A DNA stretch of 64,000 nucleotides from Warburgia ugandensis (lineage: Eukaryota; Streptophyta; Magnoliopsida; Canellales; Canellaceae): assembly GCA_035236585.1 (NCBI GenBank), contig CP141127.1, positions 73,947,495 through 74,011,494 of the forward strand, in the 5' to 3' direction. The number at the start of each line of letters is the position of its first letter. The first letter of the stretch is position 1. The position numbers were made by a program, and so were the translations under genes. Shown one piece after another: positions 32,061 through 43,855 of the stretch. The notes under the pieces were generated by a model. It was not told the DNA's origin. It searched no databases and saw nothing but the letters and a program-made list of their open reading frames with translations.

Positions 32061-33273
32061 GCATGCACTACAATTAACCTATCTAAATGATGCAACCTAA
32101 CTTTATATGATGCGCAATCTATCATCATAGTCCATTTTCGAGCTATTTTGATAATCTTTGTTAATCTGTAGGGTGGCAGCTTTTAGACCTAGATTTAAAC
32201 AGCTCCTTTTATATAGGCTCAACTATTGCTTACTAATTAGGTTATGATCTAAAGTGTGTAATACAATTCTCGTGTAAGGAGGGGTTTATACCTCAACAAA
32301 TGTTAATGAAAGACATGGAAAGATCACTTGGATTTCACATATCGACTAAAATCACGATGCTCAAAAGCCACTAGGGTGACAATAAATCTCCGCCTTCTAA
32401 AAGGATCTTACAAGCTTGAAACCTTAAGTCTCTTGCTAGTTGACTTTAAATTAAGCTTAAGGGCTGGGATTACAAGCATAAGATCAATTGATTTGATTAC
32501 CTACATGGGCCAAGGATCTAGTGATGAAATCCAGTACTTATCGTATGAGGGTTCTAGTGGGGCCTTTACTATCAATGTGAACATCCACCATAAAGCAATT
32601 AAACATGAAATGCAATATAAGGAAGGAAAACTAATGCTTACCTATAAGCTATCTAACAAAGTGTCCACACCTTAACAGATAAGACACTACGTCTAAACAA
32701 CTTATGTCTTAGTAATAGCCAAGCTCAGGCTCACCTTTGTTAAATAGGTTCAAATTAATGCAACAAATCTAAATAATATGCATCAAGTTATAATGAATGA
32801 CCCTAATCTAAATGAATTACTCAACAATCCAAAACGAAAATTATACTAAATGAAACTACATTAAAGGAATAAAAGAGAGAGAAAACTTACAATGGGGTTC
32901 CTAATGGAGTTCCTGATGAAGATTAAGGGTGGCCTACCATACCCCACACTTGGCCTATATTATTACAACCCATTTAACATAAAAAATAATAATAACAAAT
33001 TACAAAGAGACCTGACTACAAACTCTCTCAAAAATAGAAAATCCTAGTCTAGAAAGTAAGGAAATCCTAATTAAGTTGATGAAGCTTTGGCCCACAGGAT
33101 CATTGCCACTCCTTTTTCCAAATTCCCTGCACCAAAACAAAGAAATACGTCAATTAGTTAGGAATTACCAAAATATGAAAATATGATAGCAAAAACCCTA
33201 ATTTAATGCAACCTTATACTATGACCAAAGATAAACAATTTAAACAAAGATCCAACTATAAATCCATTGTGAA
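32061..33273 (-). other. Leader region of Athila-type element (second copy)
   Basis: Non-coding stretch between gag and the primer-binding site, collinear with 8850-10078. The 115-codon plus-strand ORF 32328-32675 is antisense to the leader and is not a gene. The 75-codon ORF 33206-33433 spans the primer-binding site and LTR edge and is likewise spurious. Confidence 0.5.
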
Positions 33274-33291
33274 TCCTCGGCAACGATGCCA
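33274..33291 (-). promoter_or_regulatory. Primer-binding site (Athila-type)
   Basis: The minus strand reads TGGCATCGTTGCCGAGGA, two or three differences from the Athila site TGGCGCCGTTGCCGGGGA. It is followed by nine bases and the LTR edge at 33301. It fixes minus orientation. Confidence 0.88.
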
Positions 33292-33300
33292 AAAACTTAA

Positions 33301-35607
33301 TGTGTATTTTGATAGTACTCGCAAGCGTACGAATCAATGTAGTAATTTGTGCACAAGAGAGGTGAACCCCATGAGGAATCTTAAGAAATTTTTAATAAAT
33401 TGGATCTTATTTAAATCACTTATCTTTATCTAAAGAGAGATGGTTTTGATTAAACTTGCTAGTAAAAAGGAAACTTGCTAAAAATAAGAAATTTTGAAAA
33501 TCAAATTTAAAAGCTTACTAAACTAATCTGAGATGCAAATAGCTAATCAAAGAATGCTAAACTATCTTGAAATAAGAAAATAACTAAACAATTAAAGAGA
33601 TACACTTCAATCACCACATGCTTAGCCTATGGAATTGTGTGCATGGGTCATGAAGTGTAAAGATAACTATTTTACATAGATCAAAGCTTGGATTCATGAA
33701 ATCTAACTAAAACACTAACTAAACAACCTAATAAGTTAAATGGGTTCCTAAGGAATCGAGCAAATAAGATCGATAACACAATGAAAATTATGTATGAACA
33801 TTGAATTCAAACTAAGCTAAGAATGATATGCATGATGCTAATAAACTTGAGGTATGAAAATGAAAACAGTGGACATGTACATAGGATGAGAAACAAAAAA
33901 TTATGCACACTCTTCTAGCTAGAAAATTGAAGCAAAAATAATTCTTGATCACTTTTCAATATAGTCCTCTGATCAATAACTATTCTCCAAAGATATCATG
34001 CATGTAATCCAATGGAGAAATCAAGAGAAAAGCACCATGCAAGTTTGGAATGAACAACACTAAGATGGATCTAAAACAAACAAAGAACAAGGAGAGGAAT
34101 GGGAAGGAAACAAGATGATTCAATGTTTATTTTCTCTTGGCTATCATTACAAGAGCGAAGATGCCTTAGACCTTGAAGAAATAAAAAAATAAAACTAAGC
34201 AAAGGAGATGCAAAACTTAAAGGAAATCAAGGAAGAAAGATGCCCATGAAAGTAAAATCAAAACAAAGTATTGCAAGAAATGAAACAAAGCAAGAAAAGG
34301 AAGTGAACTAACTTGGAAAAGACCTTAGATCCAAAGATAAGAAGTTCTGGAATGAGGCATGGAAAAACCATGCAAGAGCAGCAGTCAATGATCCCTAAGA
34401 GCAACGCTTGGATGAGGCACCACTTTCTTGGGAAAGAGATGTCCCAACATTGTTCCAACCATGGGATCCTTTGGGTTGTTCTTATAATGATTTGGGTTTC
34501 CAATGGTATAAAGATTCTACCTTTAATGAAAGTGAAAATATGAGATAAGCAAGGTTGGTGAGCAACACATGGAAATAGAAAGTGGTGAAGTGCAAAATCA
34601 TTAGAGATTTATAAGGGAAAAATCATGAAAACCCCAAGGGAATTGGCATGGAATTCATGGGATGCATGGGATTAATTTGGAAGGGATTTGAATGGTGGAT
34701 GATCAAGGCTGACATAGGATGAGATGGGATTTGGAAAGAGATAAAGATGGAGGATAGAATTAGAAAGTGTTAGGTAGCATTAAGATATGGGATATCCTAA
34801 GGTGGAAGGCACCACTTTTTTTAGGAGGGTGTCTACCCCCTTAAGTAAAATCATAGAAGCCCTATTTGGAGGTTGGAAAGAGGAATGAAAATTGAAATAA
34901 AAGATGATTCTCTCAATTGGTCCACCTATGCATGCTTATCTCACCAAATACAAATCTCCCTCAAGATCCTTCTAATTATCACATGAAATTCATGTTTTTT
35001 TTTATGCATAATTGCTTAAAGACTTGATCCAATCGTGTGACTTCGTGTGGCATGGCTCTCATGGCTTGGTTGATCACTTTGATGACTCATTTCTTGATGG
35101 TTTGAATGGCTAATTCCCTTGGCTTTAAAACTTGAATGGCTTGCATGGTAAGGTGGCTTTCATGGCTTACATGCATGGCTCAAATTCATGCAAAGTTGGT
35201 GCACTTGCATTAATTTTACTTGTGCCCATTCTAGTCACCTTTGATGCTTCCACTTGCTTTCTTACTTGCCCTAAGATGATCTTAAATCTTGATTAAGCTT
35301 TGATAATGATGAAAATAGGCCCTAGCTCTCTATTTTGATCCTAATCTTTAATTCTCATCTTAGTTGATCTTGGCTGTTGGATTGTCAAATTAACACCAAC
35401 AAAAAATCCTAATTAAATCTTAAAAAATTATAATTATTCACATGCTTACTTTAGATTAGCTTATGAACCTATAAAATATCAAACTTTTGAATTGTTTAGT
35501 CAGAAATGCATGTGTTATACATTTTTGAAAAAACCCTAGAATAACACTATAATTTTAACATAGATGATCAATTTGGTGCTTTCTTACACAAAATTGAACA
35601 CTTAACA
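33301..35607 (-). repeat. 5' LTR (2.3 kb) of Athila-type element
   Basis: Left end TGTGTATT next to the primer-binding site; right end 'cttaaca' gives TGTTAAG, the LTR start, on the minus strand. The sequence is typical of the family: the TGGCTT-rich block (35040-35200), a hairpin with 'caccactttttttaggaggg' near 34811, and 'tctcaattggtccac' near 34912. No matching same-orientation 3' LTR exists to the left; instead a plus-orientation LTR is found at 28760-29185. ORFs inside (34258-34503 and others) are not genes. Confidence 0.8.
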
Positions 35608-36440
35608 ATGGTTCCTATCATGATTGATGATTGGAGACATGTACCTCCAACAATAAAGATTCAATATGGGAGATGGTGAAGGTATGTAAAAATATTATGT
35701 ATTATATAATTTATAGCATACCTTATATTCTTATTTTCAAATATAGTAATGTGCTTTCAAAAGATCTCCTAATTTCTTCTCCATTGGTTCTTGCCCCATT
35801 TTCTTGAAAAGATAATTTGTAGACTACCTTTGAGGTACCTAAACATAAGAAAATGTGTGCTTTGCAAAGAGCTAGTGAGTAGTGGAGAAAAGGGATGAAC
35901 TACCTTATTTGCAATCACATGGCTCCATATGTCAATAACCAAATAAGGATATACACAGTGCTTGCCATTTATCCTAATGTCATTGACTAGGACATGAGGA
36001 ATAAATTTGTAAGGGACCACATGTCTATTGAATTTGAGATATGTGCAAAAATAATATTTCAATTAATAAATTATACATAACAATAGTTATTGTACTTGAA
36101 TACGTACATATAAATGTGCAAGTAAAGAGTGTAAGAGGGAGAAAGGTGCATGAAACCAATATGTTGCACTACTACTCCAAGTTGGGCTACACCCTTTTGG
36201 AAGAACGTGAAGTATTTGTTTTAGTTTATTTCTTTCAAACTATATTGTTGTTATATATGTTTCATTAGCTAACTATAGTGCCTTGCTTAGCAGGAAAACA
36301 AAGCTAGGATTATGGATCTCATTGACCGCGCCCTCCTTTGGAAGATGGCATATTTAATGGGACACAATGCCCAAAGTTCTCACACAAAGCGACTATAGAA
36401 GTTGCTTCTCTCATTGTAAGTAGTTTCACCTATCTACCCT
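35608..36440 (+). pseudogene. CACTA (En/Spm) Transposase_24-type fragment
   Basis: Plus-strand reading at 35623-35658 is IDDWRHVPPTIK. In the neighbouring frame at 35661-35681 it is SIWEMVK. Together these form the plant transposase-associated signature (D-W-R-H-V-P-x-T-I-K-x-x-I-W-E-M-V), broken by a frameshift. At 36319-36360 DLIDRALLWKMAYLM matches the later part of the same domain. These proteins accompany plant En/Spm-type transposons. The beginning of the element is missing: the left edge is an Athila LTR end. Several stops; introns are possible. Minus-strand ORF 35769-36062 is not supported. Confidence 0.65.
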
Positions 36441-36591
36441 TGACTACCTTCAATTTTATATGATTAATTAATTAAACCAATCATGTCCTTCTAATTAAAT
36501 ATTACAGGACATTCTTACCCAAAAAAGTACAAGTACAGAAACTAAACAGCACTGTTACCTTGTGTAAGACCACCTTGGCTAAGTAAGGAGC

Positions 36592-36909
36592 ATGGGGTGT
36601 AGTATTGTTCCTTTAAAATTCTTTGATAAAAAAATACCTATCATTGATTATAAGGTCTACAAGGAAATATGTGACAAGATAAAAATGCATGTACATAGGA
36701 AGTTACGTGAAGGGGGTTTGGAGGTAGTTTCTTGTTGCCTTGAACCCCATTCTCATATCATCGCAGTTGATCATGCTATGAGCATGAATCAACCATTTTG
36801 CATAGAATTAGTATGCCTCCACATACTAAGCGCATGCCTATTACGATGGCTTCAAATCTGCCTAGCTTCCATTTCCTTCAAAAATGAAAATATTGTAACC
36901 ATTTGGTAG
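36592..36909 (+). pseudogene. Unrecognised 105-codon ORF within CACTA remnant
   Basis: The protein starts MGCSIVPLKFFDKKIPIID and continues with a charged segment (KEICDKIKMHVHRKLREGG) and a cysteine/histidine-containing stretch (VVSCCLEPHSHIIAVDHAMS). I do not recognise a family. It lies between the Transposase_24-type and Ulp1-type segments in the same orientation, so it is most likely an exon remnant of the CACTA-encoded protein. The last 30 codons look like read-through into non-coding sequence. Confidence 0.4.
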
Positions 36910-37229
36910 GCAATTGCATATCACATCGCTTGGCTAGAGGAAATTATTATTCCCTTAGAGTTCACGATATATCTCTTTTTGTACCACTTTTCTCAACAAC
37001 TTTTTTCAGCTGGAGGCTTTAATTTAATTTTTTTTATTAACATATTTAAGGCTAATTAGTAGTAGAAAGCACCATGGAGGTCCCCCACCATTACATCATC
37101 AACTACAGTCTTACCAACGGAAATGGTACTAGTATTTATATTTATTTTTCATCACAAAATTGAATGTCTTTATTTATCAATAATAATTGACTAAAAATCT
37201 CAATAACTTTTACAATAGTCACCTAAGGA

Positions 37230-38417
37230 TCATGTGGAAGCCCCACCTAACACATCTCAATACCTATAGTTACTCTATGGACTTATCAGTGAAGATAGGG
37301 CAATCAACCCCATAAGGATCAAGGACAAAGGGCTTCTTAATTTTGTTGTTTAAGTGACACTTATGGTAGAGGACCCATTATAAGTTTGCCAATAGAATCA
37401 ACTCAAGCATGGTCACATTGTCTCCTACATGAGGTATATACAAATATCTACTTCTATAATACATGACATTACAAGTTAGTTTTTCATGGTAGGTAATAGT
37501 TATTTCTTTTATGTAGCTCCCCATGTGATATAATGAGCCTTTTTAAGGAAGAGGATGTACTTTATCAATTCCTTGACATCGAGATCATTTGTAGAGCTAC
37601 GGACCAATAGCTGATGGAGAGGCATGCAGATGACATGTTTTAGGGTTCTTCGATGGTCCATGGGGTAGGGTTTAATGTTTTCCTACAATAATAGGTAAGT
37701 TCTACATTATTTACTTTCTTGCCAAATTATTCTACACATACGAATTCTAAACTTTAATTGCAATTCATATGATTGTGTATATAAGACTCATTAGATGCTA
37801 CTCTTTTTGGATGTGCATGGTGAACATGCTTTCTTTTTTTATTACTGTGGATCGCATGTCCATCCCACCCTTAAATAAGTAAGTTTTTAATATTTTCTTG
37901 TATTATGAATAGATAAGTAATTTTTTATCTGTATCTAATGAACAATTGAAATTTAAATTTATAGAGCATGATTACCAAGGGCTAATGTGACCAAAATTAT
38001 GCAACCACCGAAAATCACTTGGAAGGATGTTAAGGTGTAAAAATATTTAATTATTCTATTTTAGAAGTAAACTTACAATATTATAAATGACATTTATTGA
38101 TCCTTTCTATTTTCTTTGTTCCACAGTGCCTTAAACAGTAGTTTGATTGGGAGTGCGGGTACTATGTGTCCAAATACACGAGGACCCAAGTACTCGATGG
38201 TGTTAGCATGTCCCAATTAAGAAAGGCAAGGCACCTTTTATTGGTCATAATGCTATATTTTTTCTCAATTTTTTTCTGGATTATAACTCAAAAGAATGTG
38301 CTAATTGAGTTAAATATGTTGTATTGTAGATTATTGTGCTTTCTAAGTGCATAAAAAAATAAGAGTTACTTCAAAGAAAAAGTTAATGAAATACGAAGTG
38401 AATGGGCTAAGTATGTA
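37230..38417 (+). pseudogene. Ulp1-like cysteine protease (C48) remnant of CACTA element
   Basis: Separate exon-like blocks match a Ulp1-type SUMO-protease domain often carried by plant CACTA and Mutator elements. About 37236-37330 reads PPNTSQYL and later EDRAINPIRIKD. About 37788-37840 has the catalytic-His block as H, stop, MLLFLDVHG (stop where W of HW is expected). About 38000-38040 reads KITWKDVKV. 38142-38168 reads FDWECGYYV with the nucleophile Cys at 38154-38156. 38373-38417 reads KEKVNEIRSEWAKYV. An intron acceptor (TTCCACAG) ends at 38126. The same blocks in the same order occur on the minus strand at 62750-63790. Stops show this copy is dead. Confidence 0.75.
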
Positions 38418-38429
38418 ATGATTTTTTAG

Positions 38430-41050
38430 TGCAACTTTAAAATTACTCACAAGCGCATAAATCAATGTAGTAGTTGCACATGAGAAAGGTCAATCTCACA
38501 AGGAATCTCATGGATTTTTAATTGATTGGATCTTATTTAAATTTCTTAAACTGGGAATTTAAATGACATGCAATTGGAAACATGTATCAAATTAGAAACT
38601 ACAACTAAAGAAAACTTTCTAAAACTAAAGACATTCATTGAAATTATAAACTTTCCTAACTAACATGTAAGAAAAGAAACTAATGCAAAACTAGAATGAA
38701 TTGATCTAGGAAACTTTGCTTAAGAAAACTTGCTAAAAATGACACTTTCCTAATCCTAAAGCCATTTAAAAATAAAACTTTCTAAACTAAATTAGACATT
38801 TTGTAAGCTAACCTAAGATGAAAAACAAGTAACTATTGAAATCTAAACTTAACCTATGCAAAGAATCAACCAAAAATTTATACATGAACTTCATTTACCG
38901 TGAACGTGACCATCAATTGTGTGCATGATTCATGGAGTGAAAGATGGCTTGAAATTATGAATTAAAAGCTAACTAACATGCATATTAGTCAAAGCACTCA
39001 CTAAAATAATCAAAAAGTTAAATGGGTTCCTAATATTTCAAGTAAACAAAGTGTATGGACTGCTATACATTGCACGTGAAACATTAGATAAAACAATTCC
39101 AACAACATGGTGTATATGAAACTCAAGGCATGGAAAGAAAATTATCAAGCACATTTTATGAAATATAATACTCAAGAATTAAAGTACTTTACTACTGGAA
39201 TTAAACAATAGCAATGCTCTTGAAACAAGTTCATTCATTTACGTCAAATTACGTCAAAAACTAGTGTACATGTATATAGAGACAAGGCTGAAAATTGCAC
39301 ATTTTTCTTAAGCAAGATCTTAACATCAAATCAAACATTAAACACACTCTAATGATCCCAATCTAAACTTAGATATCATGCATGTGAATTCAAGAGAAAA
39401 AATCAAAGAGAAAGTGTAGGAAAGAAGCAAAGAACAAGCAAATAGACAAGCATAAAATAAGGTAAGAAGATTGAGAGGGAAACAAAGGGATTCAAGCTAC
39501 TATTTCTCTTGGCTGTCACTGCTAGAGCAAAGGTAAATTGGATCTTGAAGAATTAAGCAAGAGAAATAAAAGAAGAAGAAGTAAGACTGAACAAAGATCA
39601 AAGAGAAACTATGCTATAGAACTTAAGCAACAATAAAAGTAATTAAACAATAATGAAATCAAGGAAACTAAAGCAAGGTACCAACTTTGAATTAAAGTGA
39701 AAAATAAAGAAACAAAGGAAGAAAAATATTGTGGAAGACAATGAAGATGCATCCAAAGTGTTGAAGTCCAAAACCCTAAGAAGATCTCCAAGTTCATGTC
39801 CTTGATTTCAAGGAGTTAGAATCAACACCCTTATTTGAAATAGGCATGGAATTCATGGGTATTTATAGAGTTTTGGGTTTCCAATATGCTAAGATTATAT
39901 CCTTGGAAGAAGAAGGAGAATTAGAACTAGTATTCAATGTAGGAAAGTTAGTTGGTAATTGGAGATATAAGATTAGAAGGTTAAGCAAGGTGGGTGAGTG
40001 GACTTCCTAATTACAAGCGAAGAAAAGGGGGGAGGCATTGAATTCCTATGGATTGGCCATGGAATCCCTTTCCTTAAGGTATCTTGCATGTTGGGATGGA
40101 AAGTAGGTGGAAAAATGTAAGAGAGATGGAAGAAAGAGGTAGGAAACAGAGGTAGTTGAGTGGGAAATGGAATTAGAAAGTGGAGTAGGTGGAGTGACTA
40201 TATTTAGAAGGGGGGAGGTGTCACCTTTCAAGAAAGGTGGCATGGAATTCCGCCCTTCTAAATATGTAACATGGTGAGTAGGATAGAGAGAAAAGAGGGG
40301 GGAGAAAAAGATAAAAAAAAAATAAGGAAATTTGACTTGGTCTCTCTCGATTAGTCCACATATGCATACATATCTTACCATGTTGATTGTCAATCAAATT
40401 CCTTTCTAATTATCACTTGAATAATCCAATTTTAGCATGGGTAATTTTTTGAAAAAGTCTCCTCCAATAGTGTAACTCCATGTGGATTGGTGGCTCACTT
40501 TGATGGCTTCATACTTGATGGATTGAATGGCCAAGTCCCTTGGCTTCAAGGATTGAATGGCTTAGCTTCCTTAGGTTTCCTTGTTAGACTAGAAAAGTTC
40601 ATGTATGGCTCAAATTCTCATGCAAAGGTGGTGGAATTGCATGGCTTTTTGCACATGACAATTTTAATCACTTTTGATACTTCCAATTGCTTTCTTGGAT
40701 TTCATTTGCTTGCCTTAATATGATCTCAACCCTTAATTTAGCTTTGGAAAGATGAAATTTAGGTCTTCGGCCCTCTTTTGATCTTGATCTTCAAATCTTA
40801 TCTTTCTTGATCTAAGCGGTTGGATCATCTTCTCAATACCTACAAAAGAATAAAAACCTTACTTAAATCTTTGAAAATTATGAAAATTCTCTCTAAATTA
40901 GCTCCTAAACCTATAAAAAATCAAACATTTGAATTATTAGGTCAAAATTTCATTTATTATGAAATTCCAAAAAACCTTAAAAAATGCCTATAATTTGTAA
41001 CACATGAGATACTAATTGGTAATTTTTATAAAAAATTGAACATTTATTAG
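38430..41050 (-). repeat. Solo-type Athila LTR nested in CACTA element
   Basis: A minus-orientation LTR of about 2.6 kb. U5 side at left ('tgcaac...actcacaagcgcataaatcaatgtagtag', compare 33301-33350); U3 start at right ('gaacatttatta', compare 'gaacacttaaca' ending at 35607). No primer-binding site or interior flanks it, and CACTA sequence resumes at 41051, so it behaves as a solo LTR left after LTR-LTR recombination. I could not find a convincing target duplication at the edges. Internal ORFs (for example 40046-40393 minus, 40487-40723 plus) are low-complexity and not conserved. Confidence 0.75.
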
Positions 41051-41813
41051 TTTCAATTAGAACAATTGAAGTAACTCCATAAACGTAAATTACCTTATCC
41101 ATAAGAAAGTATTCTTTTTATTGATATGCATGTCTTCTTCTAGTTTTCATTATCTTCATTGAAGTATATATTATAGGGGATGAATGAGGGGAACTTGGAG
41201 TGTAGAAGTAAATGGATATATTTATATGGACTTGTAAATGAGGTGAATGTAGATATGCATTTTCATTAATTTGCATGTGTTCTTCTAGTTTTCATGATTT
41301 TCATTGAAGTATCTATAATTTATAGGATGAATGAGGGGAACTACGAGTGTAAAAGTAAATGGGTACATGTGTATAGACTTGTAAAAGAAGTGAATGTGTT
41401 GTGGTTTCTTTTATGAAGTATTTTTAAGGTATATGCATATTAATGAGGAATTTAGATGTTTTATAACCAATGTGGGGGTATTCATATGTTTCTTTTTCAT
41501 GTTTATAAAGATTGCAAGAAAAATATAGCACGTGGTAAATTGAATGTATGCAAAATTGCATGTAGTGATTGCAATGTAAACAAAAGGAAAAAAGGGAAGT
41601 TTTAAGTTAGAATTCCAAAAATTGACTTTAAAATTTCCTAGAATTTTGACTTGAAATTCCTAAATTTTAAAGTCGTTTTTCTTCTAACTTCTTTTCTTAC
41701 TAATTTTCCAAGTTGGCTCCATAGAAGTTAGTTCCTAACTTCTAACTTAATTGATGTCAACATCTTTCTATTAGTGCTTTTAACTGACTTGGAAAGTATC
41801 ATGTGTAGTAGTG
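41051..41813 (+). mobile_element. 3' end of CACTA element with subterminal hairpins
   Basis: The right end reads ...GTAGTAGTG at 41805-41813, whose reverse complement CACTACTACA matches the terminus of the CACTA element at 61691. Inside, 41606-41680 is an inverted repeat (arms containing AGTTAGAA and ACTTTAAAATTT), and 41722-41742 is the perfect hairpin AGAAGTTAG-TTC-CTAACTTCT. Subterminal inverted repeats are normal for CACTA ends, where transposase binds. No coding sequence. Confidence 0.55.
41127..41401 (+). repeat. 145-bp imperfect tandem duplication
   Basis: Copies begin TGCATGT at 41127 and 41272 and share 'tcttctagttttcat', 'ttcattgaagtat' and 'gatgaatgaggggaact'. Divergence by eye is roughly 15%. 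It lies in the non-coding tail of the CACTA remnant. Confidence 0.85.
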
Positions 41814-43855
41814 TTAACAAAAAATACAAAATCCTATGAAAAAGAAAGATTTCACAAAATTGATGTTGTATCATTCGACAAACAACACAAGACAAGACAG
41901 TTGTTTTGTCACTTAAGAAGAGTATAGGGTGTTTTCCAACAACCAAAACCCCAAGGAGATATCACACCAAAGAATTCAAAATAACCATGCATATAAAATT
42001 AAGAGGGAGAGATAATGTGGAAAGGTCATGTATGCGAGAGGTAATTAGCGAAAATTTTTGGTTAGATAGAAGGTGATATGGTGGAGAGTTAGGGTAGCGA
42101 AAATGAGATGAAGGAGAAGGGAAATAAAATTAGAAACATAGAATGGAATGGGAAAGAAATTATGTGTTTAAAATAAAGTGTGAAAAAGAAGATGAAAGGA
42201 AAAGAAAAGCATGTGAATATAGAGTGGATAAGGGGGCATGTGAATCTAGGATAAACAAAAGAATAAAGAATTTAATGATGTTAGGTTGGATGAGACATGA
42301 TGTAAAAAAACAAGAAGAATAAGAGGTGATGAATGATAAGGAAAGTGAAGAAAACATGCATGGAATCAATGAAAGAAAATTTGGAAATAACACACCTCTT
42401 TTAAAGGGATTACATGCACATATACTTTCTTCTCTTCTCCTCTAGACATCTCAGGTCTCTCCCTTTCTTCTTCTTTTTTTTTCTTCTTTTTAATTTTTAA
42501 TTTTTTTTTTTTTTAACCACAATGGGAAGGAGTGAATATAAAAATTACACCCAACCCCTATATGTATCTATAAATTTAATTTTTTTTATCCCAGATCAAA
42601 ATCATATCTTACCTCCTTCTTGTCCTTTCCTTTCAGTCAATTGTCTTCATGAAAACCTCCCTTAAATTTTCCTTATCCTCCTTCATTCTTTCTATTATGT
42701 TTCTCTTTTCTTATCCCATCTTCCCCTCATCTAATATCCTTAAAAATCATATCCAAAAAGTATATATTTTCCTTTCCTTTTTTGTTGATCTTATATCACC
42801 CATTCTTTCCTCTTTTCTTATCTTTTATCCTAACCTTTAGATGATATATACCCTAGAGTGGATGGCTAGGATTGTTGCTTTTCCTTTCCTTTTCATTTCA
42901 CCCCTTGGATCATGCATAGCCTATGATAGATGGTTGAGATCTCTTTGAAGTTTTCTTTCCTTGATTCTCTTCTTAGCCCCCCATTTTTTTCTCCACCTAA
43001 TCACAATCCAAGTTCCACATAAATTTCTCCTTGTAAAACATGTTTTTAGCCAGCTTGTAAATCACTTTGGATCCTCCTTAAAAAATATGGGAAACCTACT
43101 AAAAAATCTCCACCCTGGTCCTCTTGCAAGCTTGATTTCAGTTGGTCCATCCTGGCACTCCCTTAATTGTCTCTTACAAATTACTTCTCATTGGATGTGT
43201 TCTAGGATAATCTTGTTGTAGAGTATATCTTCGCCCTTATTTCTTTAAAAGTCTAGATGAGCTATGATAGTGGATTTCTTGTAAATATTCTCTCTCTTCA
43301 CCGTATTTTTCCTACTTTTCTCATCAAAACATGTGCAATGAAGTATAGCACTCTATCCTGCATGAAAAAAAAACATAAAGTGCCTTCGGTGGTCCCATTT
43401 TGGAGGGTAATGAGAGAGAAAGTGAGTGAAAGATGCTTCATGTGGGTGCCAATATCTAAGTGTGTGAACATGCACATGTGTGACACCTTATGTGGCCTTT
43501 ATCTTCACTTAAAAGATCTCCAAATGTGGTGGAATGCATGTATGCATGCATGGGAAGCTTGCCACCTTGTCTTTTGATATTAGCACTCTCTTTAGTATGG
43601 ATAAGGTTGGTTACTGGCTTAGGGTTTCTGACTATGATAATTTTTTTTATGTGGATACTCCTTTGGCATTCTGAACATAAGACTTCATGGTTTATGGAAT
43701 GTGGGCTCATAATGTTTCTTGAAGGGTGGAATTGCTCTCTTTTAGGGTTTCAATTGCTAAAATTATACATTTTTTACCCTAATTATACAAAATATAAAAT
43801 AAACCTTAATTAGTGATCTTTACATTAGTTTCAAAGTTACAAACTACTGAATATA
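41814..43855. other. No recognised content (2.0 kb)
   Basis: AT-rich, with long purine-rich (42000-42400) and pyrimidine-rich (42420-42800) stretches and poly-T runs near 42475-42515. ORFs such as 43257-43577 and 43490-43813 (106 and 107 codons) are rich in W, C, M and H and resemble no protein I know. The phrases 'accctagagtggatggctaggatt' (42850) and 'tgatagatggttgagatc' (42925) resemble each other and may mark a decayed LTR promoter region. I see no boundary. Confidence 0.4.

Noticed and set aside
32328..32675. 115-codon plus-strand ORF
   Set aside because: Antisense to the leader of an Athila-type element, with no motif and no equivalent ORF in the homologous leader at 8850-10078.
40046..40393. 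115-codon minus-strand ORF
   Set aside because: Inside the solo-type LTR; low-complexity S/F/P-rich translation of a pyrimidine-rich strand; not kept in other LTR copies.
38425..41054. Target duplication around the solo-type LTR (TTTAG on the left, TTTAT or TTAG-like on the right)
   Set aside because: The match depends on where the mutated LTR end is placed; not convincing.
43257..43813. Two overlapping ORFs of 106 and 107 codons
   Set aside because: Unusual composition (many W, C, M, H), no motif, and no sign of a promoter or introns; expected by chance in this 2-kb unassigned stretch.
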